Shown here one piece after another: positions 33,701 to 44,503 of a stretch of DNA of 64,000 nucleotides. A program made the position numbers and the translations under genes. The notes under the pieces were generated by a model. It ran no database searches, was not told the DNA's origin, and saw nothing but the letters and a program-made list of their open reading frames with translations. Positions within the stretch are counted from its first letter, which is position 1, and every line of letters begins with the position of its first letter. The DNA comes from Aradus depressus. Taxonomy: Eukaryota; Arthropoda; Insecta; Hemiptera; Aradidae. The stretch is taken from the NCBI GenBank assembly GCA_963662175.1, contig OY759217.1, forward strand, positions 12,154,562-12,218,561. The letters are read 5' to 3'.

Positions 33701-34129
33701 TTTTTTAATCTAATTTTTGGCAATTTGTTACCCTGGTTTTGAGACCCGTTTAGATAAGGACCTCTAAACAGGATGTGTTGGTGGCGTCTTCAGATTGTTG
33801 GTTAGACCATTGAGCTGAGCAACCTGTTGTATCTTCCTACACAACCACCTTGCGGTTAGCCTCCCCAACCCTGCTCCAGAGAGTCTTGCTTTGGTCTGAA
33901 AGGATCCTCATGAATGGGAACACAGATATCACTCCTTCAACTGGAATCTGCTTTCGATACTCACTCAACTTCCTTAGACATAAATATAACGAAGACTTAG
34001 CCTACCTCAAGAGATGTAACATGTTCTAACATTCAACGTCAAGTTCTCTATAACATAACACATAAGGCGTGCTGAACTATGTTTGCAGTCACATGGTGGA
34101 TATTGTGCGACACAATTTAGTTACGTTAG

Positions 34130-34890
34130 GGGCAGAGGACTTTGGATCTCGAAGGATTCAAAAATGATTATGGAACATTATAAAAGTTTATTGGAAAAAA
34201 TGTAAAACCATCTAATCAGCAAAGATATAGACGCTGCAATCTCTAGCTCCTTCAGCACCTTTTACAGAAATTACAGTTCTTTTGGCAACAGCGGAAGTTA
34301 TTTGAAAATGAGGAACCATATAAACAAACAAAGAATTATTTCACAATTATTGGTCTCAGGAAATTATATTGAAAATATTGAATTATACAAATTACTCAGC
34401 TAAATTTCAGCTTGAATCTGTTTGTTCACTTTGTAACAGAGATAATGATAACATACTCCATCTTCTCATAACTTGTCTAATGTTAAACCAATACTTACAG
34501 AAACAAATTTATTAATTATATATTTCACACTATAATGCGATCTCCGATAAAATAATTAATTGGTTAAGTATTGATGACGATGAAAAAATCAATAATATAT
34601 TTATTTTCGTAACTAATAGTTTAAAATTTAGAAAAACAGTTTTATTATGATTTGCCTCTCGTTTACCTTATACATTTCAATATAACAATTTCACAACAGT
34701 TGGTATTTTTCTTTTCTTTACTTCGGTCCATATTTATAATGTTGTATTTTTCAAAATTATTTTTTTGTTTAATTAAGTTTGTTATATTTTCTATTTTTAT
34801 TTATAAGTTGTATTGATATATAAACTTTTATATATTATGTTATATGGTGGATATTGTGAACAATAATTGTAAATAAAAATGATCTAATAC
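34130..34890 (+). pseudogene. LINE ORF2 C-terminal remnant with 3' UTR
   Basis: In the plus strand around 34,385-34,515 a frame reads YSAKFQLESVCSLCNRDNDN followed by ILHLLITC. This is a CxxC...H....C zinc motif of the kind found at the C-terminus of L1-, CR1- and R2-type reverse transcriptases. Stops interrupt it on both sides. AT-rich 3' sequence then runs to GTAAATAAAAATG near 34,885, a plausible microsatellite tail. The subfamily cannot be set by eye. Confidence 0.55.
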
Positions 34891-35139
34891 ACAGAGTTCA
34901 TTAACGTTAATTACAAATCTCAACACTTATTGGGATGTATCTTTTGATTTCCTAAGACCGAGGTAAAGAATTTTTGAGTTATGGTTATCAGAATTCAAAG
35001 GTCTTTCAAATTCATAAATGTGTAAAGTGACAGGAAAGACAGAAATATTTATGAAAGCTCGATCAACATTTGAGGCGTTACGTAATCTGTCAGAAAATGT
35101 CATTCTAAAAATTTAAAAAAATGTGGTTTAAATTAATCT

Positions 35140-35400
35140 ATTAATTTTTTGCTCTTCCTCTAAAACCAATTTACCGCTTGGGCTAAAAATCAAATGTTGA
35201 GTTATATAGAGACATCTGAATTCTCATATTATATTTATTACCGATATATTCATTAAATTGTCAGTTATTAGAATATTTGAGCTAGCCACCTCCTCTGATT
35301 CCCGCTTCCTTTCAGCCGATTTCACGGAATATTGATAGGTGTCGTCATTATAGGGATTTTGAATTTATGTATGAAATTTTGTGTCGATGCATTCGTTCGG
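35140..35400 (-). repeat. Family B copy, minus orientation
   Basis: The reverse-complement phrases CTCTTCCTCTAAAACCAATT, TTTCAGCCGATTTCACGGAA and GAAATTTTGTGTCGATGCAT are present. It is joined to a plus-oriented piece. Confidence 0.55.
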
Positions 35401-35690
35401 TGGCGGAAATCATGAAAGTTTCCTGTCTGTCGGTAGAATGAATATAGTCATGAAATTTTATATATGTGTCCAGAACTCCATAAGAATGACACTCACACAG
35501 TTTCATTCAAGTCGGTCAAAGGGAAGAAGCGGATTAGGAGGAGAGTTCAACTCAAGAACCCTATCAGCTGTCGCTGTAAGGAAAGTGTGAAGATTCAGAG
35601 GTAGGTACCCAAGGTAAGACCCCACATTGACTTTCATTCAAATCGGTTGATTGATTTCAGAGAGAGAGTGAAACTTTATTTTCTAATTTG
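35401..35690 (+). repeat. Family B copy, plus orientation
   Basis: It reads GAAATTTTATATATGTGTCC, AACTCCATAAGAATGAC, GTCGGTCAAAGGGAAGAAGC and CAAATCGGTTGATTGATTTC. It forms a head-to-head join with the minus copy immediately to the left. Confidence 0.55.
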
Positions 35691-36627
35691 TCCTTTTAGT
35701 TTTTTGCAATCTATATACAATAAGTGTATAAAAATTGCATATATGTTGTATAATAATAAGCAGATATGAAGGCTATTTGATTGCATAAGTGTCAATGTCA
35801 CCTGATGGTAAAATTCATTCCTTTTTTATAGAAATTTTCAGTTTTGGGGAATTGAGGGAAGAAGGGGGAGGTTAGAATCCCTTAAATTGAGTAACCCTTT
35901 CAGTGGAGCAATTTTTGTTTTCACCTGAACTGACAGTTCAAATAAAAGGAGTGTCATGAGCTGTGATGGATGATATTACCGCCATGGGGCTCTACGGTCA
36001 GTCTAGCTCACTCACCCCACTTCTTCTCTTTCCTTCTATGACTCCCCTAACTTTCACAATTTTGGAAATCAGTCGGGAAATTATTGGAGCTATTAATGAA
36101 ATTTTGCATATCGTTATGAAAATAGATACTACTTTACTTGGGGGTCTAAGTACCTTCCACAAGATACCGCTTATATGACCTTTTTAAGTCTCTTAACCTT
36201 TGACTAAATTGTTAACGTTTAAGACAAATAAAGGGGGCAAACAACAGAAAATAATAAATAAAATATAATGACCTTTAATCAAATATAATAAAATAAAAAA
36301 AAAAAAAAAAAAAAGATACATATGAATAATGTCTAATTACGCCAGTCCAGATTTTTCAAAGCAATAACTTCACCAAAGCATTCACTAAAAAGTGAAATCC
36401 AACAGGTGCACTCACAAAACAATGTGTCGCCACGTGGACACTACGCCATGTTATCTTATACTGTCCTTTTTTCATGTGAATCGAAAAAAGGCGAAAAAAC
36501 AGATCGATTTTCGATGGTGTGTACGAGTAGCATGCCTGGATGACTGGACGGGTAACCATGGTGAGGAGGCTTATTTATCTTTAGTGTTTCCAAGACGTCG
36601 ATATTGGAGAATCAGAGTTATAGAGAA
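35691..36627. other. No gene recognised; A-run
   Basis: An A-run lies at about 36,296-36,314. Short frames are unremarkable. Confidence 0.45.
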
Positions 36628-36815
36628 AACTATGTGCTTCCCTAGCTCAAACTATTCGTAATCAACTATGTGCTTCCCTAGCTCAAATTATTCGTAATCA
36701 ACTAGGTATGTGCTTCCCTAGCTCAAACTATTTGTAATCAACTATGTGCTTCCCTAGCTCCCACTATTCGTAATCAACTATGTGCTTCCCTAGCTCAAAC
36801 TATTCGTAATCAACT
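36628..36815. repeat. Minisatellite, 36-bp unit x about 5
   Basis: The unit contains TATGTGCTTCCCTAGCTCAA and ATTCGTAATCAAC. Five copies lie in direct tandem with a few substitutions, and one carries a 4-bp expansion (ACTAGGTATG). The units abut without spacers. Confidence 0.9.
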
Positions 36816-37059
36816 AAGATTTCGCTCTCCCCCTGAATCCTTTTTCTCTTCAAAACTTTAGTCAGAAATTTCATAAAAACAATTTTTTTGTAATAGATGA
36901 ATTTTTTCGATGGCAACCGTTTTTCCATATAAGAAGCAAATTCTTCCGGAAGAGTTTTAAAGAATGGGTAAATAAATCTTGATTTTTATTAAATTGAAAA
37001 ATATATCTACTTATAAATGTATATATGCATTAATATTTTTTTTTTGTACTCTTTCAAGT

Positions 37060-37245
37060 ATTTATTTATTCAGTTTTTATTAATTTCATTTTACTTTTTC
37101 AAATAGTTTTGTTATTAATAATCATAAGTTTGTTAGACTCAAGTAGTTATAAATCTAATTTATAAGCTATCATAATGTATAAATTCTTTTGACGTATCCT
37201 ATTACCATGTTATGGTTTAACGGAAATAAAATTATTATTATTAAT
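37060..37245 (+). repeat. LINE-type 3' tail, family E, plus orientation
   Basis: It contains TTTGACGTATCCTATTACCA, then TTATGGTTTAACGGAAATAA, then (ATT)n. This is the clearest copy of the tail seen at 15.2, 24.7 and 63.8 kb. No coding part lies upstream. Confidence 0.6.
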
Positions 37246-38257
37246 GTATAAAAAAAAATTACATAATATATGACATGAATATGATTTGGCTGGCATTTTA
37301 CTGTCAACGGATTTATGCATACGTATCAAATTTCAGCCTCCTATCTCTAGTAGAGTGACTGAAAAAGCAATCGGCCGAAATGACGTCATCAAAACAAGTT
37401 AATGTAAGGTACTCGCCGATATATAATGAAAAGAAGGAATATAAGAAGTAATATACGATATATAGCAGTAAGTTATATAACAGTACAAAGACATGTGATC
37501 TGCTAACACACTGAAGGGTTCCGTAGGTGAACATTGCGTTAATGTAGAAATTAATGAATGAATGAATAACTTTATTGCTTATAAAGAATTATCTTACAGC
37601 AAGGAGTGTAATACAAATAAAGCCACAGGTAACATTAGTAGTTTAGAGTTTTCCTTAACTTCAAATCTCTGAGTATAATGTCACCACTTAAAGGAATATT
37701 TGAAAATATAATGTTAGAACGGAGCAACAATATAATTCAAATTTTCTGGACAGTGAACTACGGTGTAAATAAATTAACAATTTATTAAGGAAATTACCTG
37801 GAAAAACAAAAACAAAAAAGGCAAAAGTTCTAAAAGATCAATAGAGATTTTTATGGGGATGCTGTTCATATAATAATTGGCTTTGGACGAGAAGAATCAT
37901 AATATTTAAAAGAATCATAATACATATTTTTAAAAAGCAGGGTTGGTCTGTAGTGAGCCACGTTTCACAAAAACACATCATATCCATCAGTGCGATGGGT
38001 GCCATCTTGGCAACATCAACTTTAGACACATCAAATAAGGAACTAAACCCATTAACATTCCAAAACGCCAGCTATATCAGTTGTAGGTTGTCGGAAGCAG
38101 GAGCAATGGCAGTAGAAATTAATACACATTTAATCATTATAATTTCTGTGTACGCCATGAGTAAAAGAAAAATGATTAATGAAGTTATGACTGCATAGTT
38201 CCAAACTCCGCAACTAAGGGTCCTATACGAGTTTTTTAGTTGTGAAATCTATGAAAA
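37246..38257. other. No gene recognised
   Basis: A TGAA-type short repeat followed by TAACTTTATTGCTTATAAAG lies near 37,555-37,590. It may be another inverted LINE tail, but nothing further could be supported. Confidence 0.4.
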
Positions 38258-38420
38258 GGTCTTGGAGGGATTTGGTCGCAAGGTCTCACTATGGTTGAGG
38301 ATTCGAATCTCGCCCGGCAGAGAGTTTTATTTCATTGATAGAACCCAGGTGTAATGTAAATAACTTTTAAACCCAGTATACCCATGGCTAATGTGAAAGT
38401 CTGTAAGTCCAAAAAGTAAA
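38258..38420 (+). mobile_element. SINE2 fragment
   Basis: It reads GGTCGCAAGGTCTCACTATG, then the B box GGATTCGAATCTC, then GAGAGTTTTATTTCATTGAT and CCCATGGCTAATGTG. It is collinear with SINE2 at 43,442-43,730, with the first part of the tRNA head missing. Confidence 0.75.
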
Positions 38421-38519
38421 AAATGAAAAATCATCAAAATTAATTGTTTCTTCAATATTTTTATACTACTTTTCACAGAAGCACTTAAACCAATGTATGT
38501 GTTATATAAAATAAATTCT

Positions 38520-38755
38520 AGTTAATTATTGTGACTCATGCCCGGGCTTTAACTACGTGGTCGTCTTCTACAATGCGCACTTTCATTGCTATGGTGAACA
38601 TGAGCTGACTCTACTGTGGGGTCCTAAATTTTGCCTACCTAGGTTTATCTAGGATAGTCGTCTTTAGCGAGTACCTGGCATCGTATTGGAACCGTCGCTT
38701 TGGTCAGGTTTCGAACTCCCGATCTTGAGCTCAGTAGACAAGCACCTACCTCAAA
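38520..38755 (-). mobile_element. SINE1 copy
   Basis: It runs from the tail AGTTAATTATTGTGACTCAT through CCGGGCTTTAACTACG to GTTTCGAACTCCCGATCTTG, with the tRNA head only partly kept. Several internal deletions are present relative to the 59.9-kb copy. Confidence 0.75.
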
Positions 38756-39709
38756 TACAACTGAGTATAAGTGTTATTTGAAGCATGTCTTTAACCAACC
38801 TCTTGCAATTCCTAAAGCACCATCATAGCTACATCCAATTACCTGAAAATACTTTTTTTTTTTTTTTTTTTTCGCTTAATATTTTCAAGAAATTATTTTT
38901 TGTGCTATTGTTTTATCGCACGATTACGTAGTTACATATCATCTTTTAATTTTGTGCAAAGTTTCAGTAATGTAACTTCAATAGTTCTTATAGCAACTCT
39001 TAGGTAAGTTCTCGTAGACAGTCGTCGACTTATGCAACTCCTTAGATGGAAGGAAGAAATAATGAATTTAGTAAAAGGTGAGGCTTTATTCCTGCGCATG
39101 CGTCGCCCTCAGGCCCAGACGTGCTTTAACTAAACCTTCAATGGTAAACAGACTTTAATGAAATTCAAATCCATTAGAGAAAGGTTTGCTTTGTTTATGG
39201 AAAACAAAAGGCTCTTTCTTTATTATAATTCCGAATAAAAGAGAACCAACTTAAACAGACTTATTAAAAAAAATTCAAAAGAATTTTTCACTAAGGTCGA
39301 GCATAAAAAATATCTTATAAAATAAAAAAAAAAACTTTTTATTGAAAACAACAGGTAGAAGTGTAATTTTTTAACGAGGCCAAAGTCGCTAATGGATCGT
39401 AAATAGCTTTTTAAAAATGTATAATCTTAATTAAAAATCAGAAGGAACAAAGTTGTACTAAGTTAGAAGGAACAAAGTTTCTGTAAAAGAGAGAGTCTAA
39501 CAGTTAAGTTAGCGGAGCTCGGCTGTGGAAATCTGCTTTCGAAGGAAGCATTTCCCAACGATGAAAACACAAGGAGCATTATATAAGAAAATAAGTAACC
39601 AGAAAACTGTTCTTTTGTCTTTTTCTCTTTAACAGACTTTTTCTGGTGGTAAATTTTCAAACTCTACTGTAAAAGTATGACGTAGTTTACTTCTCTGGCT
39701 TTAGGGGAA
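38756..39709. other. No gene recognised; T-run
   Basis: A run of about 22 T lies at 38,851-38,872. There is no recognisable gene. Confidence 0.45.
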
Positions 39710-40470
39710 GTTATGTATTGAAAAAAAATGGTGTCTGTCTGTGAACACTATAACTCCCGATAGAGTGAATAAATCGACAAGGAATTTTTCAAGTGAATCC
39801 AGAACCTTATAAGGACGATATCTATTGATTTTCAGCGCCAAATCGGACAAAGGGAAAGGGTGAATTACAGAGGGGAGAGGTTAAGAGACCTCGATATCGA
39901 CCTATATAATGAATGTATCGATATGAAATTTTATATGAAAACCCAAAACTCCATAAGGATGACGCCTGTCAATTTTTAGCCGTTTAACTTATATACCCTA
40001 GCAACTTTCTATATAATGAATGTATCAAGAAATCTAATATAAGGATCGATATATCGATGAATATATCGACATGGATTTTCATATGTGCGTCCAGTACCCC
40101 ATAGGAACGAATTTTAGCCAAATCGTCCCAAGGATAGAGAAGGGATGATAAGGGGGGTGGGGGGGAGGGCTTAACACAAGCACACCAGTAACTTCCGAAG
40201 AAATAAACTTATCGATATGAAATTTGGGGAAAACTGGGGAAGTAAAAAAAAGTGTATTTCCCCACCAAGATTTAATCAATAAAGTTCACACACTAAATTT
40301 TATATCGATAAATTTTGTTCATTTTTGGAATTATGAGGTTGGAAAACATGAAATCTGTCTGTTGAAAACTAATCAAATTTCTGACAGATTACGTAAGTTC
40401 CCCTGTACTTCTAGCTGCGGAAGTATAAATTCTGGAAAATCTTATTATTTGTGGAATGACCCAAATTAGA
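39710..40470. repeat. Family B copies, composite
   Basis: The left portion is plus-oriented (TTTAGGGGAAGTTATGTA, GTGAACACTATAACTCCCG, CCAAATCGGACAAAGGGAAA). The right portion, from about 40,300, is minus-oriented (TTGGAAAACATGAAATCTG). Modules of about 150 bp are visible inside. Confidence 0.6.
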
Positions 40471-40499
40471 AAACATTAACACATTCATGGTAATTACTA

Positions 40500-41185
40500 T
40501 GGAAATTCTACTCCCCCATTTCAAACAGAGGCAGGAAGTACCGTTGTTTTATAGGAAAGGTAGTAGAATACCTGCCACCCATGGTTCAGAAATCCTACTC
40601 CCCCATTTTAAACAGAGGCAGAAAGTACCGTTGTTTTATAGGAAAGGTAGTAGAATACCTGCCACCCATGGTTCAGAAATCCTACTCCCCCATTTTAAAC
40701 AGAGGCAGAAAGTACCGTTGTTTTATAGGAAAGGTAGTAGAATACCTGCCACCCATGGTTCAGAAATCCTACTCCCCCATTTTAAACAGAGGCAGGAAGT
40801 ACCGTTGTTTTATAGGAAAGGTAGTAGAATACCTGCCACCCATGGTTCAGAAATCCTACTCCCCCATTTTAAACAGAGGCAGAAAGTACCGTTGTTTTAT
40901 AGGATAAGTAGTAGAATACCTGCGACCCGTGATTCGGAAATCCTACTCCACCATTTTAAACAGAGGCAGAAAGTATCATTGTTTTATAGGAAAGGTAGTA
41001 GAATACCTGCCACCCATGGTTCGGAAATCCTACTCCCTCATTTCAGAAGCAGAAAGTACCGTTGTTTTATAGAATAAGTAGTAGAATACCTGCCACCCTT
41101 GATTCGGAAATCCTACTCCCCCATTTCAACAGAGGCAGGAAGTATCGTTGTTTTCGGAAATCCTACTCCCCCATTTTACTCACTG
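40500..41185. repeat. Minisatellite, 87-bp unit x about 7.5
   Basis: Units begin CTACTCCCCCATTT at 40,508, 40,595, 40,682, 40,769 and 40,856, then continue with more substitutions and truncated units to about 41,185. Each unit also carries GGTAGTAGAATACCTGCCAC. Because 87 is a multiple of three, two overlapping plus-strand frames stay open through it (196 and 108 codons). They repeat a 29-residue block and are not credible genes. Confidence 0.95.
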
Positions 41186-41999
41186 CTCCCTCTAATCGTG
41201 GACTGATGATATTGGAGATGCGATTAGAGGCGGTGATGCGGATCTAATGAAGGATCCTCACTGGAGGCCGGTTAAAGTAAACTTTAATTAATTCTGAAAA
41301 GTTGGCAGGTGGGGAGGGGTGGGCAGGGGGCGGGGGGGGGGCAAGAGGATGAGGGTTTCAAATAAAAACATGAAGGCAGCTAGCCGCCCCCGTCCCTGCC
41401 ACGTAAATACAGCGAGTTTCTCTCACAGGTTGAATGTTTTTGACATCAATATTCCTGGTCCGGATAAATGGTGGGCAGTAGCGAATTGTGGATTTTGGCA
41501 AGAGCTAAACTGACAGATTTCATGAATATAGTCTTCTATATTCCATTTAGGAGCTTCAAGTAATAACGGTATATTATAAACTAATGCTGACTGGTAAGCC
41601 GGCTTACTGGGAGTGTTTTCCCCACTCCCTCCTCTCAACTCGGCCAGGAGATGGACAGGTTTCTGTTTTCTACTGCAATGCCAGCTTATTTTACATTGAA
41701 ACACTGGCTTCTGGAGAGACGTGGCACTTTCTCATCTTTCTAGTTACTACACTAAGATATGGTTCTAGTACTAAACACCCAAGGTTCTTGGAAATGATAT
41801 GTTCCCACATTTAAAATCAATAAATTGATACCAAATACAACTTACTTACTTAAACGTTTGCGAAATTAATAAATAAAATAACTTGATACTTATATTTTCT
41901 GGAGAAATATTCTGCAAAAATTAAGAAAAACCTATGTTTTTTAAAATATTGTCTATTTCATACATATATTATATGGTAGTACTTACGATTCTGCTACCA
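41186..41999. other. No gene recognised; G-rich tract
   Basis: A G-rich tract at 41,306-41,345 has several G runs and could form a quadruplex. No gene was recognised. Confidence 0.45.
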
Positions 42000-42470
42000 T
42001 ATATTTTGTGAAGTATAGGGGAAGTTATAAAATCAGTCAGAAATTCGATGCTGAGTTTTCAACGGAATTTCATAATTTACGATCTCCTGATCCCAAAAAT
42101 TAAAAAAAATACTCTGAAGGTCTGTGAGTGTAGGCGTATGTGTGTGTCTGTGAACAGGATAACTTCTGGTAGAATGAACGTGTCAACCCAGGATTTTATG
42201 TGTACCTAGAACCGTCTAAGAACGATATGTATTGATTTTCAGCTTAATCGGCCAAAGGGAAGAGTATTAGGGTGAGGCTTAACCCAAAAAATATAATAAA
42301 CTGCCGTTGTAATGAATCTATTGACAGGAAATATCATATGGATATTCAAACATAGATTAATTTTTAGCGAAATGAGCCAAAGGGGAGGGGGTGAGAGGGG
42401 GTTCAACTAAAAAATCCCAATAAGTGTCTTTGTATTGTATGTATTCACACGAAGTGTTGTGTATACATTA
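42000..42470 (+). repeat. Family B copy
   Basis: It starts GAAGTATAGGGGAAGTTAT, then AATTCGATGCTGAGTTTTCA, GTGAACAGGATAACTTC and GATTTTCAGCTTAATCGGCC, with two diverged modules after that. Confidence 0.65.
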
Positions 42471-43441
42471 TAACAATTTATATACATAATTCTATACATA
42501 AATTTTAAATCGCCAAAAAAATATTTATACATAAAGTAGTTAGCGGTTTCGGCATTACACAGGTTTAGTTTTAAACTAAGACAAGTTTTCTGAGTGTGGA
42601 GTTCTCAAATATTAATCAGATTTGAGATTCTAACCTTTTTCTTGAGTACCTAAGAACAAGGTTAGAACCTCAACGAGGAAGTCCTCGTGGCTTTTTTTTC
42701 AATAATAATGACGAAAGATAAAATTATTAAATTCCTCTAGACTTCCCACAGTATGGGTGGGATGTGCCACTGATGATGAAGTAGTTGCGTTGAAAACAGA
42801 TTCAGGTCGGAAATAAAACAGTGGGAAGAGAACGACTTTTATTTCTATGAGAAATTTCATCCCACACTTTACTTATCACATACATAAAATTATAGTTCTT
42901 TTGTTGCTGATGTGAATTTATGATAATATATATACCGAAATAGTATGTGCTTGGCATCGGTCGGCAGCCCGGCTAGTACATAATATGTACTATATTATGA
43001 CGACGTTTTGGGAAATTATTAAGGGATCAATCACTCCAGGACCAATTACGTCAAACTATACCCTGATCAATTACGTCAAACTATACCCTGATCAATTACG
43101 TTTCAGAGGTCAAGTGATTACAATTTTTTTGTTTCGGAAATACTCCATTGAGATAACGTCATTCATTAAAATAATGACCATTACAACAACAACCTTATCC
43201 CAACCTGACGGAAGGTACTGTTTTCCAGATAATAAACAATGATGTTTACATTAGCAAAGGTCTCATTGGAATTAGAATCATAACAAAGACGCTACAGTCA
43301 AAATAAACATATATGTAGCTAGTATGTACATATTCACACAAAAATTACTATTATCATTCTTGTTAAAAAATTGGAATTTATGCGGAGTATTCAAGTGTTG
43401 ACTGCAGATTACATTTAATAGTTCATTTAAACATTAAATTA
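42471..43441. other. Non-coding DNA with a 25-bp tandem duplicate
   Basis: At 43,043-43,101 the unit CAATTACGTCAAACTATACC CTGAT (25 bp) is repeated two to three times. A CTGATGATGAAGTAG...GAAAAC string lies at 42,766-42,795, but its helix is poor. No gene was recognised. Confidence 0.5.
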
Positions 43442-43730
43442 GGGGAGCCATGGTGACCGTGCGGGCTAGAGCATAGGGTTTTAGTCGCATGGTCTCACCT
43501 TGGTTTGAGGGTTCCGCATGGTCTAACCTTGGTTTGAGGGTTCCGCATGGTCCAACCTTGGTTTGCGGGTTCCGCATGGTCTAACCTTGGTTTGCGGGTT
43601 CGAATCCCGACCGGGAGTGAGTTTTATTCCATAGATAAAACTGGGCCATGGATGTCGTAAATAATTAGGTAAAACACCATTCTATCATGGCTAATATGCA
43701 TCGTACATGAGGCCAAAAAAAACAAAAAAA
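43442..43730 (+). mobile_element. SINE2, full-length, with expanded B-box region
   Basis: This tRNA-derived SINE is flanked by the 12-bp duplication AACATTAAATTA (43,430-43,441 and 43,731-43,742). The head reads GGGGAGCCATGGTGACCGTG, a degenerate A-box region, and the B box is GGTTCGAATCCCG. Between them a unit of about 29 bp (GCATGGTCTAACCTTGG plus GTTTGCGGGTTCC) is present four times in tandem; the 62.7-kb copy has it once. The 3' end is A-rich. Confidence 0.9.
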
Positions 43731-43764
43731 AACATTAAATTATCTTTATGTGTTTTTCATTATT

Positions 43765-44460
43765 TTTACTTCCCAGCTATACGAAGTATAAGAGAAGTTA
43801 TGTAATCGGTCAAAAATTCGATGTTGAGTTTTCAACAGAATTTCATATTTTCCGACCTCCAGAATCCAAATATGAAATATTTCTGTGTGTGTCTGTGAAC
43901 ACGATAACTCCCAATAGAATGAAAGTATCACGTTAAAATATAAATTCAGCATCATAATATTCAGCCAAATCAACTTAAAAGGAAGGGGGTTTAGGGATGA
44001 AACTTAACTCAGAAACTTTAATAACTGCCGTTGTAATTAATGTATCGACATAAAATTTCATACGTAAATATAAAACCCCATAAGGATGACAATTATTAAT
44101 TTTCAGCAAAATCGGCATAAGGGAAGGGGGATCATGGGGGGGGGGGGGGGAGGGGGGATCAACCCAAGAAACCCAATTACTACTGACGTAATGTACGTAT
44201 CAACATGAAATTTCATATTTGAAATCAAAACCCAACGAGGACATAGCTCGTCACATTTCAGCGATATCAGCCGAAGGGAAGGGGGGTTCAGTGGAGGGGA
44301 CTCATTTTAAAAACCTTACGAACTGCCAATGCAATGAATTTATCGACATTAAATTTAGTGTGAGATTTAGGAGCTCTTATGTAAGTCAACTTTGAATATT
44401 TGTGCAAACGGTCGACTAGTTTTGGAGGGGAAGCGAAATGTTGATTGATTAATTCTTATA
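43765..44460 (+). repeat. Family B copy, clearest modular example
   Basis: It opens CAGCTATACGAAGTATAAG and AGAAGTTATGTAATCGGTC. Modules then start at TAATAACTGCCGTTGTAAT (44,018), ATTACTACTGACGTAATG (44,174) and CGAACTGCCAATGCAATG (44,318), so the spacing is about 150 bp. A 17-bp poly-G tract lies near 44,136-44,152. It ends at AGCGAAATGTTGATTGATTA. Confidence 0.65.
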
Positions 44461-44503
44461 AGCCGTTTGTATAAGTTAGTACAATCATACAGTATCTTTT
44501 TAA

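Noticed and set aside
36628..36815. Regularly repeated 36-bp units resembling a CRISPR array
   Set aside because: Units abut directly without unique spacers and the DNA is clearly eukaryotic; it is a minisatellite.
40487..41077. 196-codon repetitive plus-strand frame (and a 108-codon one in another frame)
   Set aside because: It is a by-product of an 87-bp tandem repeat whose length is divisible by three; both frames stay open and neither has a domain.
41306..41345. G-rich tract as a regulatory quadruplex
   Set aside because: It can in principle form a quadruplex, but nothing nearby ties it to a promoter or gene.
42766..42795. CTGATGATGAAGTAG...GAAAAC as another hammerhead-like motif
   Set aside because: The core matches but no credible stem II forms between it and GAAA.
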